A stretch of DNA of 58,430 bases, taken from positions 1 to 58,430 of IMG/VR virus record IMGVR_UViG_3300027862_000004, one strand, 5' to 3'. Below the pieces are notes generated by a model. It was not told where the DNA came from. It saw nothing but the letters and a program-made list of their open reading frames with translations, and ran no database searches. The stretch's first letter is position 1. Every line of letters begins with the position of its first letter. The position numbers were made by a program, and so were the translations under genes. The stretch is from a virus. Positions 54,251 to 58,430 of the stretch are shown here, piece after piece.

Positions 54251-57200
54251 ATGGATATCGGTTCACTCACTGGTCGGATCGAGCTCGAAGATAAGCTTAC
54301 TGAAGGCCTCTCACTTGCTATGGGGCAGGTGAAGAAGTTTGCGGAGGAGTTTACTAGTGCGATGGGGGTGACCTCGCTTGTGGCAGGTGCAGCGACGGCA
54401 GCGATTGGTTTGATCAGTGGGGCGATTGTCGGACTTGGCGAGAAAGGGTCCACTCTTATTGGTATACAGGAGGCATTCGATCGGTTGGCACAAAGTGCTG
54501 GGACAACAGGCGATGTACTCCGTGGAGCGCTCACTGAAGGGGTGAAGGGCACCGTTAGTGAGATGGATTTGATGCAATCGACGACACGATTGCTCTCGAC
54601 TGGGATGAAATTGTCCGCGGAGCAAGCCACGTTGATGGGGGAGGCGGCACGTGCCCTAGGAAAAGCGACAGGGACTGATGCGGCAAGTGGGTTGGAAACA
54701 CTCAGTGGGGCACTGACGACTGGCCGTGTACGTGGTCTCCAGCAACAGATTGGTTTGATTGACTTAAAGAAGGGAGAGGAGGAGTTTGCAAAATCGATTC
54801 ACACGACGGCGAGTGAATTGAATGAAGCGGGAAAGCTCGAAGGCAAGCGGATTGCGATTCTTGACGCGACACGCGCGTATGTGGAGCGTCTTGGTGTCTC
54901 GGAGGTGTCGTTTAAAGAGCGCATCTTACAAGGGCGTGTTGCTGTTGAGGAATGGATGAAGTCGATGGCGATGTCTGTCGCGTCATCGGCAGATGTGAAT
55001 CAGGCGTTGAAGGATGTGTCTGACGCATTGTCCACGGCATTTGGCACGGCTAGTAAGACGTTTGGCGAGTTGATCTTGAGTGGGATCAATGCGTTTGCAC
55101 GTGGGGTATCGGAGATTGTGCCGTATGTTGTCAAGCTAGCTGATGGTATTAAGGATCTGGTGAAGTTCTTCTGGTCATGGCGTGATGCGATCGAGGTGGT
55201 CGTTGCTGGCTTTATTGCCTATAAGGCCGAGTTGATTGCGATTGAACTGGCAACGTGGGCTGCGAATGTTGCGACTGTAGCGTACGAAGGGGTGATGACT
55301 CTTCTCGCTGGAGAGGCTGAAGGTCTAGGGATTGCGATGACTGGTGCGCTTGGGCCGATCAATCTTATCGCCATTGCTATCGCAGGTATCTTCGCTGCGT
55401 ATAAGATCGGGCAGTTACAGATGGTGAGTGATTACTTTGAGAATCTTGGCCTTGTCTTACAAGGCTGGTCTCAAAAAGAGATCGATGCTCAGATCGCTGG
55501 GGAACATGCTGCAGCGGCAGAACGTGAACGTACGAAGGGATTGACGGCTTTACAGCTCGCGCAGGAACGGGTTGGCAAAGTAGTTGGCGCTGTCGCTGGT
55601 GGCGAAGTGGATCTTACTGAGGAAGTGAAGCGCGGAACGAAAGGGTTTATTGATAATGGAAAGGCGATAGAAGAGCACGAGAAGAAGGTTAAGGAACTAC
55701 TGAAGACGCTTAGTGGATCTGGAGAGGCGACATCTGTCATCATTGATGCGTTTAATCGTCTCACAACGCAACAAAAAGGAAACTACGACGTACAGGAATT
55801 GGTTATTAAGCAACTTGATATCTTGATTGAGCATCATAAACGATTAACATCTGAGCAGCTTAGAGTCTATACGGCAGGAGTGCAGATGCGTGCACAACTT
55901 GCCGACCAAGATGCGAGTATCCTTGGGCTTAAAGGCGTCTCGCTTGAGTATATCGAAGTACTGAAGAGTCGCGGGTACACTGAGCAGAACGTCGCCGCCA
56001 TCCTTGGTGTATCCGTAGCGGGACTAAAGCTCTATCAGGATAAGTTAAAGGAGACGAGCACGCGGGTCGATGATTTCCGGCAAACAGGACAGGAAGGCGC
56101 TGCGGCGGTCGCGAAGAGTTTAGCTGGAATGCCTCTTGTCTTGGTTGGTCTTGCGCAGTCAATGGGACCACCACTCGGAGAGGTTTTTGCTACGGTGCGG
56201 CTTGGTGCGCGAGACATTGCGACAACTGGTGCGTTGATTGGAACATCGTTCACAGAAGCGGAGAGGGTGATAGCAGATGCGACGACACAGTCTGCGAAAG
56301 ACTTCATCCCGCTCAGTACAGAGCAGCTTGCGCTCGTTGAGCGGATGGACAAGATTGGTATCTCATCAGAAGAGATGGCGCGTGTGCTTGGTGTGTCTCT
56401 GACTCAAGTTGAGGGGCATACCTTTGGGTATTTGAAAGCGATTACTGATAATTCAAATGCCACGCTTCAGCGTATGGCGGATGAGTCGAAGAAGATCTAT
56501 GAGTACATGGCGGCGCATCCAAAGGAGTTCTATGCAACGACCAGAGAGCAATTCCGCAAAATTGCGCAAGCGGCACAGGATGCCGCAACTGGCAATACGC
56601 ACGCGTGGACGACAAGTTTTACAGCCATCAGCGCGGCCATTCCGGGACTGATTCAGCAGGCGTTTACCGGTGGAGGTGGGGTACAGGGTGCGATGAAAGC
56701 AGCAGGTTCCTTGGTCGGGAATGAACTCAGTAAAGGACTGGTAAAACATTTAACTGAGGTAGCTCCGAAGTTGATGGGCAGTGCACTCGGACAGATGATC
56801 GCGTCAGCCATTCCGATTGTCGGAGCGATTGCCGGTCCATTGATGGAGAAACTCGCTGATATCATCATGGGGAAACCCGCGTGGGCTAAAGCGATTGATG
56901 AAGTATCACGGGATTTTGGAACGAAGATCTCTGAGAACCTTGGGAAAGAAATTGCCAGTGCCGCGACAGACTTTGGTAAATCTTTTAAATTTGGTGGATT
57001 TAGCGTTGGAGGGAGTCGACAAGCAGCTGAGATTTCCCTTCTGGACAAGGTTATTAGTGAAGCCAAAGGGTTGAATCCAGAGAACATCAAACAGATGGCC
57101 GATCGGTTCCATGATGTGTTCTCGATGATTCAGACGGGTGCGATGACCGCATCACAAGGGATGGCGGTGCTCGATAAGAACTTCCTGACGTTTACGGCGG

Positions 57201-58430
57201 CGGCGACGAGTCAGATGGGGGTCTTGAGTCAAAAGATCGTAGACATTATTAAACTTGATCAACAGTTCGGCACACACTCAGTTGAGATCGCGAAGTACGT
57301 TTCTGGTCAGGTTACGGCGAATGTGTTTGGCGGGCTGACACGAGGGCTGACCGTTGGAACTGATGCGTTGAAATCGTACGACGAACTTAAGCAGAAGGAG
57401 ATTGATCTGCGCGCGCAGATGGAGAAGACGAAGGATGTGCAGCAACTCGAAGGGTTGCGAAAAGACCTTGATGAGACCACTGGTAAATTGAGTAAGGCTG
57501 GTCTATTGATTGATGCGGTGAAGATTTCGTCGCAAGAGACGGCCTCAGCGATGGCGGGATCAATTATCGCGGGTATTGGTGAGCTACAACGTGGTGGGTT
57601 AGATTTTGTGTCAGCTCTACAGGCTGCAACGCCAGCTATCCAAGCTCTGCAAACGCAACTGGATCAAACCGGTCTTGATGGAGGTGAAGCGTTCTCGCAG
57701 TTGAAGGGATATGTCGATATAGCGAGTGATGCGATAGCTGGTCCAGCGTTAAAGAGTGTAGCTAGTTATGGCCAAGCGCTAACTGGACTACAGAACTCAG
57801 GGCTTTTGACGCAGAGTATGTTCGAAGGGTTAGCATCACAAATTGCTCATACCCATGATGAGTTGATTGCACAAGGGAAGGATAGCAATGCGATCAATCG
57901 GCTGATGGCACCGCAACTCCAGCAGATTTGGGAAATCCAACAACAGACTGGGGAGGTGTTGGATGATAATACGCAGAAATTAGTGGATGAAGCGATCGCG
58001 CAAGGGATCGTGGGCGAGAAGTTCAAAGGTCCACAACAACAGATGATTGATGCGTTGAGCACGACCAACGACATTCTGACAGCGATCGCGAAGTCGTTGG
58101 GTGCTACGTTGCCTGAAGCAGCGCAACATGGCGCCAAGGGCGTGAAAGATGCGTTGGATGGGATTCCTGATACACACGATGTTCATGTACGATACACCTC
58201 TGATGAAGTCCCTGCACCGCCACACGCTCGGACGGAGGAACCGATAAGTGAGGCTGTTGGTGGAATTGTACCGGTCTACGCGCAGCGTGGGCGTGTCATT
58301 CCCTTTGTCCCACACGGTACAGATACGGTTCCGGCGATGCTGACACCTGGCGAGAGAGTGCTGAGCCTTGCACAGACTCGACAATATGATACACAGCAAC
58401 AATCAGCGAGGCTAGTTCCTTCGCCTGGGA
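54251..58430 (+). CDS. Tail tape measure protein, N-terminal and middle part (3'-open)
   Basis: An uninterrupted frame from ATG 54251 to the end of the window (1393 codons). The protein is helical with hydrophobic regions (AIEVVVAGFIAYKAELIAIE and LGPINLIAIAIAGIFAAYKI, about residues 315-385), typical of tape measure proteins. It ends in GGIVPVYAQRGRV ... HGTDTVPAMLTPGERVLSLA. With the 7-base overlap it joins 1-1161 to give about 1777 aa. By the usual rule (near 0.15 nm per residue) the tail would be roughly 250-270 nm, an estimate only. Confidence 0.93.
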   Translation, partial: MDIGSLTGRIELEDKLTEGLSLAMGQVKKFAEEFTSAMGVTSLVAGAATAAIGLISGAIVGLGEKGSTLIGIQEAFDRLAQSAGTTGDVLRGALTEGVKGTVSEMDLMQSTTRLLSTGMKLSAEQATLMGEAARALGKATGTDAASGLETLSGALTTGRVRGLQQQIGLIDLKKGEEEFAKSIHTTASELNEAGKLEGKRIAILDATRAYVERLGVSEVSFKERILQGRVAVEEWMKSMAMSVASSADVNQALKDVSDALSTAFGTASKTFGELILSGINAFARGVSEIVPYVVKLADGIKDLVKFFWSWRDAIEVVVAGFIAYKAELIAIELATWAANVATVAYEGVMTLLAGEAEGLGIAMTGALGPINLIAIAIAGIFAAYKIGQLQMVSDYFENLGLVLQGWSQKEIDAQIAGEHAAAAERERTKGLTALQLAQERVGKVVGAVAGGEVDLTEEVKRGTKGFIDNGKAIEEHEKKVKELLKTLSGSGEATSVIIDAFNRLTTQQKGNYDVQELVIKQLDILIEHHKRLTSEQLRVYTAGVQMRAQLADQDASILGLKGVSLEYIEVLKSRGYTEQNVAAILGVSVAGLKLYQDKLKETSTRVDDFRQTGQEGAAAVAKSLAGMPLVLVGLAQSMGPPLGEVFATVRLGARDIATTGALIGTSFTEAERVIADATTQSAKDFIPLSTEQLALVERMDKIGISSEEMARVLGVSLTQVEGHTFGYLKAITDNSNATLQRMADESKKIYEYMAAHPKEFYATTREQFRKIAQAAQDAATGNTHAWTTSFTAISAAIPGLIQQAFTGGGGVQGAMKAAGSLVGNELSKGLVKHLTEVAPKLMGSALGQMIASAIPIVGAIAGPLMEKLADIIMGKPAWAKAIDEVSRDFGTKISENLGKEIASAATDFGKSFKFGGFSVGGSRQAAEISLLDKVISEAKGLNPENIKQMADRFHDVFSMIQTGAMTASQGMAVLDKNFLTFTAAATSQMGVLSQKIVDIIKLDQQFGTHSVEIAKYVSGQVTANVFGGLTRGLTVGTDALKSYDELKQKEIDLRAQMEKTKDVQQLEGLRKDLDETTGKLSKAGLLIDAVKISSQETASAMAGSIIAGIGELQRGGLDFVSALQAATPAIQALQTQLDQTGLDGGEAFSQLKGYVDIASDAIAGPALKSVASYGQALTGLQNSGLLTQSMFEGLASQIAHTHDELIAQGKDSNAINRLMAPQLQQIWEIQQQTGEVLDDNTQKLVDEAIAQGIVGEKFKGPQQQMIDALSTTNDILTAIAKSLGATLPEAAQHGAKGVKDALDGIPDTHDVHVRYTSDEVPAPPHARTEEPISEAVGGIVPVYAQRGRVIPFVPHGTDTVPAMLTPGERVLSLAQTRQYDTQQQSARLVPSPG
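58424..58430. repeat. 7-base terminal overlap with the left end
   Basis: cctggga, identical to bases 1-7; see the left-end entry for the phase argument. Confidence 0.65.

Overview
The window reads as an essentially complete genome of a tailed, long-tailed (siphovirus-type) double-stranded DNA phage, about 58.4 kb. It carries small and large terminase, a DUF1073-type portal, an SPP1 gp7-like minor head protein, a protease/scaffold, an encapsulin/HK97-like capsid protein, connectors, a tail tube protein, a tail chaperone pair with a -1 frameshift site and a very large tape measure gene. The last 7 bases equal the first 7. Joining the ends through that overlap fuses the 3'-open tape measure frame (54251 to end) in phase with the 5'-open frame at 1-1161, giving a protein of about 1777 aa, so the map is probably circular or circularly permuted. 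No integrase, repressor or RNA polymerase was recognised. The host cannot be fixed from sequence. A lipoprotein signal next to a GH108 muramidase and ordinary sigma70-like promoters suggest a Gram-negative bacterium, but this is inference.

Layout. 1-9.3 kb (+): tape measure C-terminus, distal tail and tail-tip proteins, LamG-like and Ig-like appendage proteins; one gene here is split by an HNH endonuclease. 9.4-13 kb (+): lysis genes (muramidase, lipoprotein) and a GC-rich run with an acetyltransferase-like protein and a SAM methyltransferase. 13-18.7 kb (-): small early genes of unknown function. 18.8-20.4 kb: a recombination-scarred area with a methyltransferase remnant, a LAGLIDADG endonuclease and a secreted HNH-like protein. 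20.4-26.2 kb (-): replication genes (SNF2 helicase, HD phosphohydrolase, VRR-NUC nuclease, family A DNA polymerase). 26.5-28.7 kb (-): a GT87-type membrane glycosyltransferase with a tiny membrane protein. 29-31.6 kb (+): VirE-like primase/helicase and an HNH endonuclease. 31.6-32 kb: repeat-rich intergenic region. 32-58.4 kb (+): packaging, head, connector and tail genes.

The most unusual object is in the minor head gene. An intein (41252-42070) interrupts the conserved HPN/CRC motif, and the opposite strand of that same intein encodes a complete, plausible helix-turn-helix plus Vsr-like homing endonuclease (41306-42010, -). The splicing element and its candidate mobility nuclease would thus be coded on opposite strands of the same DNA. 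Four further nuclease genes of homing or HNH type, two scars of duplicated genes, a DNA polymerase lacking two proofreading aspartates, two glycosyltransferases and a scatter of tiny single-pass membrane ORFs also stand out.
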